From NCBI GenBank assembly GCA_018398765.1, contig JAHBMJ010001901.1, positions 62,698 to 108,213 of the forward strand: a stretch of 45,516 nucleotides of DNA. The letters are read 5' to 3'. Position numbers and translations under genes: made by a program. The notes under the pieces were generated by a model. The model was not told the DNA's origin. It made no database searches and was given only the letters and a program-made list of their open reading frames with translations. Shown here piece by piece: positions 35,007-45,254 of the stretch. Every line of letters begins with the position of its first letter. Position 1 is the stretch's first letter. The stretch is from Chromera velia (taxonomy: Eukaryota > Sar > Chromeraceae).

Positions 35007-35326
35007 ATTCCTCTAACAACTCCAAATACCACGGCTTCCACTCCTCTGGCACAGTACTCAAATTGACAGGAGGCAGGTCAGTTTGCTCTCTCTCTCCCTT
35101 TACGCCCTCTTTGGACGTTGACTTTCCCCCTAGGTCAGGAGGGACGGATGCACGGGCACCTCCCACCTGAGTAGAAGGCCGAGGACAGGGAGGAGACGAA
35201 GGGAAAGGGATAGGCCTGGTCTGACTGGGAGACGCCAAGACGGCATTGACTGCGGCGATGTGCGTTGAGGGCTCGGCATGAGTCAAAGTCACTTTCGGCC
35301 CCACCGTCAATTTTGAACGGGAGACG
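35007..35326 (-). repeat. Internal pol duplication, copy B
   Basis: Second copy, continuous with the protease side and separated from copy A by TATATA. The junction shifts the frame into a TAA, splitting pol. Confidence 0.93.
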
Positions 35327-36099
35327 TTCGTGACCTCGATCACAGCTACCCCTGCACGGACAGTTGCGATCTGTGCGGGGACTGCTAGACCCGGAAGAGA
35401 ACGGGGGAAACCCTTTTGAATGAGGACATCATCTCGATCAAATGCATCAATCCGCACCTGCAGGAGACTGCAATACCATGCAGGAACCCTTATTCTCTTT
35501 AGAGCACACACCTTTATCGGCTTAACCCCGTCATCATACCATACACCGAACTCTGGCAGGTCTCCCACCTGCAACCTGTCCTTTTCAAATGCATACCTCA
35601 CCTCCGGGTGCCACCTCAAGAAATCTATGCCCAATACAATGTCATACCCCAAACCCTCAGCCACCAACACCGGGTGTTCAAACGTTTTCCCGGGATCTGA
35701 GGGATGTGCAATTTCAGATATTGTCTCCCCAACACACGGCACTGAATTATTGCCCAAAGCAACCAACCCCACACTGGGGGATTTCATCTCCACATCGGCA
35801 GCAGCAAGGTACCCCACATTAACGAAAGAAACTTGGGAACCTGAATCAAGCAATGCAGATGCAGGCTTTCCAAAAAGCAAAACACTCACCCACGGACGTG
35901 GTTTCACCTCAACAGACGCAACCTGTGCCTTGACAGCAGGGCAACGCTTCTCCTCCCTGCGAGAATGCTCGACAGACATGCACATAGGGTCCTCCTCTCT
36001 TGCACACACGGCGGGAATGAGAGGAGGCAGGTCTCTATAGACCGCATGATGGGAGGGCGGGCCTGCCTCTAAGCCCGACCTCCCCCCCCGTTTCCCGGC

Positions 36100-37390
36100 T
36101 TCGGAGGAAGAGGGCACTGCTTGACATGGTGGGCCTTAGACCCACAGTTCCGGCAGCTGATGTAGTTTGGATGCCCGAGAGTATTGCTCCCTGGGAGGAG
36201 GGTTTCAGAGAAGAACCCGGTTGAGGGATGGGACGGATAGAAAGGAAAGTTTGAGGGCGCTGGTTGCCCTCGGCCTCCTCCAAATCCTCCTCTGCCCCCC
36301 CCTGCCCAGCCCCCTCAACCCCAATTGAACCCACCCCGAAAGTTGCTGCCTGCCTGCCCATACTGAGTCGGGGCGGCCTGTGCGACTGGGTGAGTGCAGC
36401 AATTTGGACCTCCAGTTTGTCGAATCGGTCACTCTTCGGCTGCTCCTGCTTCTGCTTGCCCTTCAAATTTCGATTTGCGTCTGCAGCTGTGACTTGTGCC
36501 TTACCTTTCTGCTGTGAGTGCAGAAAACAAACTCGAGCGACGAGCTGGTGGTAGTCGTTGTACACAGTGGGCTCCCTGGTCAAATCCAAGGAGAGAGACG
36601 GGTACAGGGTGCCCAAGAAGGGCATGACTCAGGTTTGGTGCGGATATCCAGGTTAGGAGATTCGCATGAGTTTCTCGAATGCCTCTTTATGCGTTTTGAA
36701 GTCATCACCAGGGGTCAGTTTGAGCATAGAAAGCTCGTAGACTGCCTGGTTCTTTTCGGTCTCTGTTGGGGTCCACCGGAGCAAGAAGGCATCCTTGAGT
36801 TGTTGGAAGGTTAAGCGTTTCTTGCTCTTCTGGGCTAATCACTCCCGTGTGATAGGCTTGATGAGATGCTTCTCCACAAGCATCCACCACTCTGCGTCTG
36901 TCAGGTTTGCCTTCGAAGCCTTTGCCTCAAACATTTCCGACCACTCGACCGGACAGTCTCTGTCTGGGTCGAAATCCTTGACAATCGTGCGAATGTCAAG
37001 GTTCTTGAGTTTTGTGAGGTCAACATCGTTTGGGTTTTACTGCTGCTGTTGTTGCTGGGCTTGCTGCTGGGCTTGTTGCTGGGCTTGTTGCTGGCTTTGC
37101 TGCTGGGCTTGTTGCTGGGCTTGCTGCTGTGCCTGTTGTGCCTGCTGCTGCACCATCTGAAGGTCTGCCTGTGCCTGTGCCAGATCTGTCTGCGACTGTG
37201 CAAGCTGTTGCTGCAAGTTGGCAATTTGCTGCTACAGCTGCTGGTCGTCTGCCATCTCCTCTTCGCCTCCCTCGAAGAGCTCCTGGAACCACTGATTGAC
37301 TGCCTGGTTGGCTGGCAAGGAAGGGTTGAGGTAAGCCCTTCCCGATCGTGTGATTCCGGAGATGGCTACAACAAAAGAGAAACAGAGGCC
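36100..37390 (-). pseudogene. gag remnant with CCHC zinc knuckle and Gln-rich region
   Basis: The frame can be followed from about 37390. A Gln-rich stretch (37255-37040) comes first, then a capsid-like region (DFDPDRDCPVEWSEMFEAKA and beyond), a Gly/Arg-rich linker and a CCHC knuckle, C-RN-C-GSKA-H-HVKQ-C, at 36155-36114. In-frame stops lie at 37232 (TAG), 37037 (TAA), 36839 (TGA), 36653 (TAA), 36629 (TGA) and 36315 (TGA). At least one frameshift lies at a run of seven G (near 36300), and another near 36390. No clear ATG precedes the Gln-rich part; the first is at 37255. Confidence 0.75.
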
Positions 37391-37401
37391 GTGAAAAAGA
37401 A

Positions 37402-37417
37402 CGTACTCTGCTTACCA
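37402..37417 (-). promoter_or_regulatory. Primer-binding site next to 5' LTR
   Basis: Four bases inside the 5' LTR the minus strand reads TGGTAAGCAGAGTACG. The leading TGG pairs with the CCA end of a tRNA primer. The match resembles, but is not identical to, an initiator-Met type site; the tRNA is not identified. Confidence 0.6.
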
Positions 37418-37421
37418 CTTT

Positions 37422-37844
37422 TGTTGGTATGGCTAGCGTGACGGCAACATGACGACTATGAACTTATGTGTAAAGTCTGTGCATCACTGGTTCGGTTCCT
37501 TCTTCCACTTTTTTTCGTCTTCGGACATTGTATCACAAGACTGTCATACATCTTGCTGTCTATCTTCCAATCTCATTTATTTGCATTTAATTTGCATCTT
37601 CTGTATTTCATCTGTCCAATACAGAAACGGAATCTGTATCGTCATTTCTGTATAATTTCTTTTCATTTATTGCAATACAGTTTGTTTGTTTACTTCCGTG
37701 CAACGCATTCAAGTATTGTTTGGAAAGTGTTGCATGGCTTACGTACGCGGCGTGCATCAATCACTCCGGTCCTCCGGGACCGCACTTCTCGCGTCCCCTC
37801 AGCCCAGAGCGTCACCCCGGCCCGCTCGCCTCTGAGGCCTAACA
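37422..37844 (-). repeat. 5' LTR
   Basis: 423 bp, same ends as the partner LTR at 30762-31184. The element's promoter and polyadenylation signals should lie here; no TATA element was convincingly identified. Confidence 0.93.
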
Positions 37845-37849
37845 ATAAC
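37845..37849. repeat. Target-site duplication, right copy (ATAAC)
   Basis: Follows the LTR directly and pairs with GTAAC at 30757-30761, one mismatch. Confidence 0.6.
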
Positions 37850-38012
37850 TGGTACAAAGTTACGACTTTTCCAGTAACCAATTTTTGAGCCGAACCCGAG
37901 GGTGGGGTCTGATACCTCAGCTTAAGCTGGGGAACGCCCCGCCCTGCTAGCTCTGGCGACAGATAGACATAGCGGGAAGGCCCTAGGGCGGAACATATCA
38001 ATCAATCAATCA
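37850..38012 (+). mobile_element. SINE/LINE-tail-like remnant ending in (ATCA)n
   Basis: A compact GC-rich segment (for example GGGTGGGGTCTGATACCTC, then GGGAAGGCCCTAGGGCGG) is followed by ATATCAATCAATCAATCAAA at about 37992-38011. GC-rich bodies with a short tandem tail are typical of non-LTR retroposon 3' ends. No internal tRNA promoter boxes were confirmed. Confidence 0.3.
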
Positions 38013-38862
38013 AACCCCCAACAGTAACTCTTAAATGATATATGTAGCTTTCAGTATCTTGGTCAGTATAAGCAAAAGGAAGGGATTCCCCTTCCCATCT
38101 TTTCTCGGCCCTTGAAGTAGTAGTAAGTAGTAGCCTCCAAAACTCTGTGCTAGGCTCTCTAATAGAATCTCTATTAAAATTTGAAAATAATAATTAATAA
38201 TGTAATCTCATAACATCGATCATATACTTTAAAAAGATCGACTCTAAAAAGAGAGATTGACAGACTCTGTCTATAAAGATACTCCTTTTTTTCTATTCTT
38301 TTTTTCCCCCTAGTTTTCACTAAAAGTTTTTCTGTTCCACTACGCCTATGAAGTGAGTTGTTCAACTGTGGTTGCATAACAGCTTCATGAACGCTCCACT
38401 CGCGGCTCGAGAGTTTATCTTGCAAAGTGGGTGACCACATTGGCTACGTGATCTTACGTGATCTAGTGCCTGATCGCCTGGACGCCGTGGACAGGAGGCT
38501 GGCTATGAGGCCGGGCCTTTGCCACTGCTCAGTGTGCCGCTCTGTATGGAGTCACTGACAAGGGACTCGAAGACTCCGCCTCTCTGTTCTTTCCCAATCG
38601 AGACTTGAGCCCTTCAGGTGTGAAATTCAGAGCGAGAAGGCGAAATAGTCGAAAATTGCGGAACGACAGCAAACCAGGGAAGACAGACTGAGGGGATGAA
38701 AGGGACGACCAGGGAGAACGAGGCAGAAAGAATGCCAAAGGGCAAAGCAAAAGCAAAACGACGGCGGAAGAGAAGAGTCTGTCTGGAAGGAACCCGGGGA
38801 GGGAGGGAGGGAGGGACGGAGGGAGGGAACACAGAAGAAAGAACACATCCATCTTTCCTTCT
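38013..38862. other. Spacer and CWC22 3' flank
   Basis: AT-rich to about 38450, then GC-richer sequence adjoining the CWC22 stop, likely 3' UTR. Open frames at 38529-38862 on the minus strand run in a different frame from CWC22 and are taken as shadows. Confidence 0.45.
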
Positions 38863-41800
38863 TCAGTCTCTTTCCTTGTCTTGTTCTCTCTCTTTGCCCC
38901 GCCTGTCATCTCTGTCTCTGTCCCTTCTGTCATCTCTGTCTCTGTCTCGATCCCTTCTTTCATCCCTGGATCTTCTTCCGTCATCCCTCTGTCCATCTCT
39001 CTCCCTCCTGTCACTTCTTTCTCTGTCTCTGTCCCTTCGGTCTTCCCGGTCTCTCTCTCTTTCCCTGTCTCTGCCTCTTCGATCGTCTCTGTTCTCGCGA
39101 TCGCGGCTTCTGTACCTCCCTCTCTCGCGGTCCTCTCTGCTCCCCCTCTCTCGCTCGTCTCTGCCTCCTCCTCTGTCGCGGTCAATTCCGTTTCTCTCAC
39201 GCCCTCTCCTCTCCTGGCTCCCCTCAGTCCGGCGGGATCCATTCAAATAGTCCCCCCTGCTTCCTCTTCCTCTCTCACGTCTCTCCCCCTCGTCATCTGC
39301 GACCTGACCCGCGTCTTCTTCTGGATCGTCTCGCCTCTTCTTTCTCTCTCGCTCTTTCTCTCCTCGGTCACCGTTCTGTTCTGTTCTGCGGCTGTCGCGA
39401 TGATCTTCTTCAGGGTGGCGGCCTTCCTCTCTGTCCCCCTCTCTTCCCCTCTTCTTGTCAGCCCGAGAGGGCGGAGAGATAGAGGGGTCTCTTCGATCCT
39501 CCTCTCCCCTCTTTCTCTTCTGTCTCTCTCTGTCTCCGTTTCGGTACTCATCTCCACGCTCTTCCACCTCTTCCTCTTTCACACGCACAGATGAAGATCC
39601 GTTTCTGCTCTCGTTACTCCTGTCTTTCTCTTTTCCCTCTCTGTCTCTCTTCCGCCCCTGATCCCTCCCCCCCTTCCCCTTCCCCTTTCTGTTTCCCCTC
39701 CTCCCTCCTCTCGAGGAGCGAGAGGAAGAAGAGTCAGAGCTCCCACCGCTGCTGCTACCAGAGTCGGAAGACCCGGAGGAGGACCCAGACGAAGAGGAGG
39801 AAGAGTCGCTGCCAGAGGACGAGGAGGAACCAGAAGAGGAACTCGAATCTGAGTCGCTGTCAGAGTCAGAAGAGGAAGACGAGGAAGAAGACGCTTCCTG
39901 GGCTTTCTGCAAGGACAAAGAAAGAAGAGGAAAAGAGGTCGGTCATGCAGATATCAATGTAACCTGAAGAAACGCTGTATGGAAAAGGTAGTACCACTGT
40001 ACCCGCTAGCTGATGGGGGTCCTCCATTGAGATGCCGGAAGCATCAGAAATTTTTTGGGGGGTGTTACAAGGAACTGCTGGCAGCAGGAGGGCGGGCAGA
40101 ACGGAGTGAGTGAAAAAAAAGGAGTCACGCATTCGCCACCCTGTCCTCTCTTCTCGTGGCTGTCTGTCTACCTGCCTCCTACATGCGTACCTTAAATTCC
40201 AGTGCTGCCTGCTGTTTCATCTGCTCTGTCTGCATTTGGAGAACCAGTCGGAGTCTGTCGGTGAGGCCCCCTAGACCGATGGAGGTAAAGAAGTTGATTG
40301 CAAACCGAATGTTCTTCGGGTGATCAGTCGGGAAAAGACCGATCAAGAAGGGCTGCAGCGGCTCTTCCTGCACACACACAAATAGTACAGAGACCCAGAC
40401 AGACTGTATGTTTCTTCTTCTGCTTTCTTTTCTTCATTTTCCTTCAGACAGACAGACAGACAGACAGACAGACTATCTCAGGGAGACAGACAGACGGACA
40501 GGCAGGCAGACAGACAAGAGCAAGATGGATGGATGTGGAAGAGCACAGCTGAGCGGGAAGACCGAACAGACGAAGGAGAGCAACGAGTCGTAGAGATGCG
40601 ACATTAGGAAGGTCGCAAAAAAAAAAAAAGAAACATTAATACAACAACGCAGCACAGACCACCAGAGCAGGGAGGGATTCCAAGGAGACGTCATAACAGA
40701 GGAGTGGCGAAGGTGAGATGAAAATCTTCTCGTTTGCCTTTTGTTCCTCCCCTGCTTCCCTTTCTTTTTTTCTGACCTGAAGTCTGGCGTTCAGTTTTTT
40801 GATACCCATATTTTCACTCAGATCCTGGAAGAGGACCTTGATGAAGATACGAGAGCTGCTGTTGGTCATCTGCTCTGTCAGCTGAATGAACTCAAGGCAG
40901 CTCCAAGGGATCGCGTCTGCATCCATCAATGCAAGTAAGGGATCGAGAGAGAAAAAGAGGAGAATGGAAAGCCATCTACGGAGCATCAAGAGGCATTCTT
41001 AGTGTCACGTCTCAGGCGAAAAACTCAAAGGACGGTCAGGAAAGAATGCCAAATTGGAGGAAGGGAAGTCTCTATGGATGTTTCGGAACTCGGCTACCGG
41101 TTTCGGAAACTCCCATACGTGGACGGAAGAAAAAGTCATTCTGCCCTGCTCTCTTTCTTTGTGCTGTCCTTCCTACCGACCTGTGTACATAAGATGAGAG
41201 AAGAATTTGGCGGTGTTCCTCAGTTTGCTCGTCTCCAGTCTGTGCACCGTGGCGTACTGGTCCCTCATGCACTTCACGAATAGCTCGGCATACTTCTGTT
41301 GCACCTTGCAGAGCCTCTCCGCCTGCGTGGGGGATTGGGGGGGGAGAAGGCAGACAGACAGACAGTCTGTTTCTTCTTCTTCTTCCTTCTTTACAGACTG
41401 TGGTTTCTTTCACTCCTTTTCTTCATGTACACAACAGAAAGAAAGACAGACACACGCACATACATACACACAGAGTTATCCACGCCGCAGAAGAAGAGCC
41501 CAAAGCGAAACGGCTTGTAGCTGCAGAGAAAGAAGCACCGCTTTCATCGTTTGGAGAGAACAGGCAGATAGACATGAAGAAACGAGAAAAAGGATCAACC
41601 GAAAAAAGAAGGTTTCTAAGCTCTCCACCCACTATGTTGTCTGCCAGTCGAGAGTCACTCTTTTTCTCTCAAACTTTGCTGGCCGTAGGAGCCCTTCAGA
41701 CAGACTGACTGACTGACCATCAGAGGAAAGTAAGTCTGGAAGGTGCGCTCCTGCAAACGGCAACAAAGGAAGGAAGACAGCCCGTAAAAAAAGTGACAGT

Positions 41801-44800
41801 AAAATACGAGACGAAAGCTGGAGAGGAAAGGGAATCAAAGCCAGAGCTTGGAACCTACCTTCTTTCTACCACACGCACAGAGAGACAGTCTCCCCTCCGG
41901 TTGATGCGTCCAGCTTCATCGTGCTGTGTTGTCTCCTCTTCTTTCTTTGATTTCAATGGAGGCTGAGAAAATAAGACGAAAAACATCCCAAAGAAGACGT
42001 CGGCTGGCAATGTCGACACAAAAGAATCTCGTGACACAACCTGCGTTTCGATTTTCCGTGGAAAGCATTCTTTCCTTTCTTTTGAATGGCCTCCGCGCTC
42101 ATTTCTTTCTTTTGCTTTTACGTTCCTGGCTTGTTTCTTTCAGTCCTTCCACACCTCTCTCGATCAGTGCGTGACGCACGCCAGACTCAGACTACTATTC
42201 GAAAGACCCACCATGGCGCACGCATCGATCAGAAGGGTGCAGATTTCGATCTCTTGGCCGTCCTGCAGAAAGAAAGGCATCATGACAGGGGAGAGGAAAA
42301 AAAGTGAAAACGTACACTACGAAAGAAATGCAAGAGGCAAAAGAATAGAAGTTCATCAATCCGGTCACACACAGGAGGCAAAAGGAATCCTCAGAACTCT
42401 TCATTCCTGTGTGACTGACTGACTGACTGACTGACTGACTGACTGACCTTGACATTCAACTTCATCAGCTTCGTAAGCGCTTCTTCGAACTGGGCAGAGG
42501 ACTGGAAGACGAGGTAGACGGTTCGCCTGACAGACAGAAGACGACCAAGCACGCAGACACAGACACCATGAGAAAGAGAGATCGACACAGATGCACAGAG
42601 AAAAAGGGACCGGAGCAGAGAAGAAGAGGAGAAAAGGGGGTCAAGTGAGCACTGCTGCCGTCAAATTTGTGTCATGGAACAACGGGTCCGGTTCCTGCTT
42701 TCTGCAGGCCTCCTGTTCTCTGTTTGTCTGTCCATCAACCCCTCTCTTCATTTCCCGGGCACACTCCACCTGTCTCTGTCTCTTGTCTCTTTCTCTCTCT
42801 GACGTCTCCCCTTTCCCTTCTACAAGAGAAGGCAAGCGATTCAACAGGAATACAATCAGACTCTGCTTCGCTTCTGAGACAAGCAGAAAGGCAGGAAGGG
42901 AGGTGACTGACTTGAGGTTGACCAGATCCTGTTCCGTCTCGTCTCTAATCTTCTGCTGCTCCAACTGTTCCTGCCGCTTTTGTTCCTCAAAGTCGGAATC
43001 CTCAGAGTCGCTGCTGGAAGAACTCCCTCCACTGCTTGAATCTGCAGGCAGATCGAGAGGGAGACGAGAGAGACATGCAGACAGACAAAACCGATTCTCA
43101 TCAGCAATTGCATCGAGGGGTACAAACACGCCAAGCATGCATGAACGGCGTGCGTGCAAACACCGGTGTTCTCAGAGGGAAGCAGGAGGAGAGAGAGAGA
43201 CAAAAGGACAGACGGACGCACCGAGAGACCGACAAACACACAGGCAAATAGACATGCATGCTTTGTGTTTCTTTCTTTTCCTTCCTTCTCTTTTTGTACA
43301 TATCAGACAGGAAGAGACACACACAGGCAGGTACGAAGCCAAACAGACAAATGGATCGACCGACCGGAGGATTCTCCGAGAAGTTCCTTCGACAATTCCG
43401 ACCACTTCTGTTCCTCGGCCGCGTATTGCTGCAGAGAACAGAGACGACACATTTTTGATATACAAACACAGGCAGACTAAAAAGCAGATGGATCCACAGT
43501 TGATGTCCATCCTCAACAGGATTTGCTAAGCAAGAAATGGAGAGAGAGAAAGAGAGGAGACTGCACAAAAGTACGCTCTAATGACGACAAAGACAGTGGC
43601 CACTTCAACTGACGGACTGACCGCTGGCGACACTTCCTTGAAGATGTTGAGCATCGCCTGAGAGTCCAGCGTGTCCTCCACGAGGTCCAGCTCGTGGGTG
43701 ATCCTGTCGTCTTCCTCCACCAAGTCCAGCTCTTCCAGAACCTGCATGTGCGCATGTTGGCGTGGGGCGGGCATGTTCACTTGCTCCGTCGGCAAAAAAG
43801 GGAAAAGAAGATTCATTCAGAATACAGAGAGAGAAATCCTGTGGTACTACAGCGCCCCAGCACACGCGCACAAAAAAATCCGACCAAGGAACGAGGGAAA
43901 GTGAATCACACTCTACTCGCTTAAATCCCTTCCTCCCTGAAGCCACCGAGCGCACCCACTCCCCCAAACAGACCACTGACCCCAGGGAAGTCAACAAACG
44001 GTGTGGGCTTTCCCTCGACCTTGGTCCGATAGTTTTTGAAGTACTCCTCGATGACGTACTGCGTTCTCTGGTTCACCTCGCCCTCCTGCAGGATCGAACG
44101 GAGACGGTCCGAGATCGCCCGCAACCCCTCCCCACAGACCTCATTCAGGACCTGTCCGCATTCCTGGACGAACTGCACAGCCACCTCCACGGAATCCTCT
44201 GTCGGCTTGTCCAGCAGGAGGGTGGCCACCTGCAGGGCCAAGATCTCACTGACGATGCGCTGATTCACCTGCACACACACACTCACAGACACACACGCAG
44301 AGGAGAGGAGAGAAGAGAGGGAAAGGGAAGAAAGTGGGAGGATATGCAAAAGTGGTGAAGGAGCTTGAGTCGCAGACCCGCCCGGAGGGGTGGAGACAAA
44401 GGAAGAGGGATTGATTGACGGAAGAAGTGCCCCCATGAAGGACGAGCAAGAAGAGTCGAAGAAGTCGCTAACACAATACAAGAACGGGAGCGATGCGAAC
44501 AAACAAACACAAAAGGATTCAAGTGAAGATTCCACCCTACGAACCGAACCAACGAACCATGTGTGCAATGAATTTGCATGCCGCCACGCTGGTGATTTTG
44601 TCGTTCTTCTTGTAGGCCCTTCTGAACTGCAGCACCAGCCTGTGCAAGAGGAGCTGCCCGATCTCAGGCAACTTCGAGTTCACCACAGAGAGGAGACCAG
44701 CGTAGATGTGGGTAAAGCCTGGAGACGCCAGTTGCGCTCTTAACAGAGCCCTGCACGCACGGACACATGCATTCATTATCATGTGGGGACGAGAATAATA

Positions 44801-44876
44801 GAGTTCGGAAAGAAATCTGGCGCAGCATGGAGGCGAGGAAGAGTTATTTTACAGGTATTCATAGAGGAGCACACGC

Positions 44877-44927
<51 letters not shown>

Positions 44928-45254
44928 GGGAGAGAGAACGACAAAAATAGAGAAGAGGAAGGTCGCTAACAGCAGTGGAAGCTCTCCAAAGAAAGAAAGA
45001 CACAAATTCAAATTGAAAGAAACGGCAGACGAAACAAAATCTACTCTGGTCGGCAAGACCCTGAGAGGGCGGAAAGAAGAGGAGCGATTGATCAAAGAGA
45101 AGCCGAAAGGAAAAGCCAATGGAGGCAGCTGCAGCAAACTGCCGCGTTCGCATACATACACTCCCCTCCCCTCCCCTCCCCTCCCCCCCTTTTCCATTCT
45201 CACACACCTCGTGAAAATTCCCCTGCCCCGCACGAGATTCTCTCGGAAGAGGTC
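38863..45254 (-). CDS. CWC22: Pre-mRNA-splicing factor CWC22 homolog (5' partial), 13 exons placed
   Basis: CWC22 binds eIF4A3 and loads the exon junction complex in the spliceosome. Exons on the minus strand: 45254-45208, 44750-44558, 44268-43981, 43741-43622, 43428-43365, 43041-42912, 42526-42448, 42262-42212, 41750-41718, 41322-41181, 40916-40777, 40367-40191, 39906-38863. Phases agree and the sum is 2,508 nt. The order matches the family: MIF4G end ([32 protein letters not shown]), an [10 protein letters not shown] linker, an acidic Ser stretch, then MA3 ([61 protein letters not shown]). The last exon encodes about 348 residues of Ser/Asp then Arg/Asp/Glu repeats. One exon is only 33 nt ([11 protein letters not shown]). 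The first half of MIF4G lies beyond the window. Confidence 0.93.
40443..40515 (+). repeat. (GACA)n microsatellite in CWC22 intron
   Basis: GACA units with GGCA variants in the intron between the exons at 40777-40916 and 40191-40367. Confidence 0.9.
42413..42447 (-). repeat. (GTCA)n microsatellite beginning at a CWC22 donor site
   Basis: On the gene strand the exon ending at 42448 is followed at once by about nine GTCA units, each overlapping pair forming the hexamer GTCAGT. The true donor and several identical decoys are thus adjacent. Confidence 0.95.
44872..44926 (+). repeat. (CA)n microsatellite in CWC22 intron
   Basis: Long CA run ((TG)n on the gene strand) in the first intron placed. 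Confidence 0.95.

Larger units (their letters stand above)
31439..36117 (-). pseudogene. pol remnant: protease, RT, RNase H, integrase, chromodomain-like end
   Basis: Domains in order on the minus strand. Aspartic protease: active site DSGS at 35847-35836. [13 protein letters not shown] and [12 protein letters not shown] near 34430-34290, YVDD at 34130-34119. RNase H near 33680-33560. Integrase: His/Cys zinc region near 32950-32790, catalytic Asp in GIDVKG near 32715, Asp in LVSDRGTNF near 32545, Glu in GIPERFNR near 32425, then a GPF module near 32010. A final segment (EEEYRVSFDDGTFAWMKESE, 31560-31480) resembles a divergent chromodomain and ends at TAA 31439. In-frame stops at 34049, 33368, 32852, 32642, 32081 and 31628 are TGA or TAG where Arg CGA or Gln CAG would fit the family (for example before WPG and WPK). 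The frame is also cut at the internal duplication junction. Confidence 0.9.
30762..37844 (-). mobile_element. Degenerate Ty3/Gypsy LTR retrotransposon (chromovirus-like), 7,083 bp
   Basis: Two 423-bp LTRs in direct orientation bound gag and pol on the minus strand, in the order gag, protease, RT, RNase H, integrase, chromodomain-like end. RT before integrase is the Ty3/Gypsy order. The flanking target-site duplication is GTAAC (30757-30761) against ATAAC (37845-37849), one transition apart. At least twelve in-frame stops, probable frameshifts and an internal 320-bp duplication make it non-autonomous. The pre-insertion site would have read CCAGTAACTGG, nearly palindromic. Confidence 0.93.

Noticed and set aside
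31439..37390. In-frame TGA/TAG/TAA in gag-pol as evidence of a reassigned genetic code
   Set aside because: Host genes in the window have no in-frame stops and end normally with TGA or TAG; the stops sit at both Gln and Arg positions, which mutation explains better.
38881..39594. Plus-strand Ser/Val-rich frames opposite the CWC22 tail
   Set aside because: Antisense of Arg/Asp/Glu repeat coding sequence; no independent support.
41855..42000. Possible CWC22 exon ending in a strong AAG|GTAGGT donor
   Set aside because: Its translations do not match the family; the 33-nt exon at 41718-41750 fills the gap with matching phase and sequence.
9362..45254. USP39 and CWC22 as a functional splicing gene cluster
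   Set aside because: They are far apart on opposite strands with unrelated genes and a retrotransposon between; co-location is probably chance.
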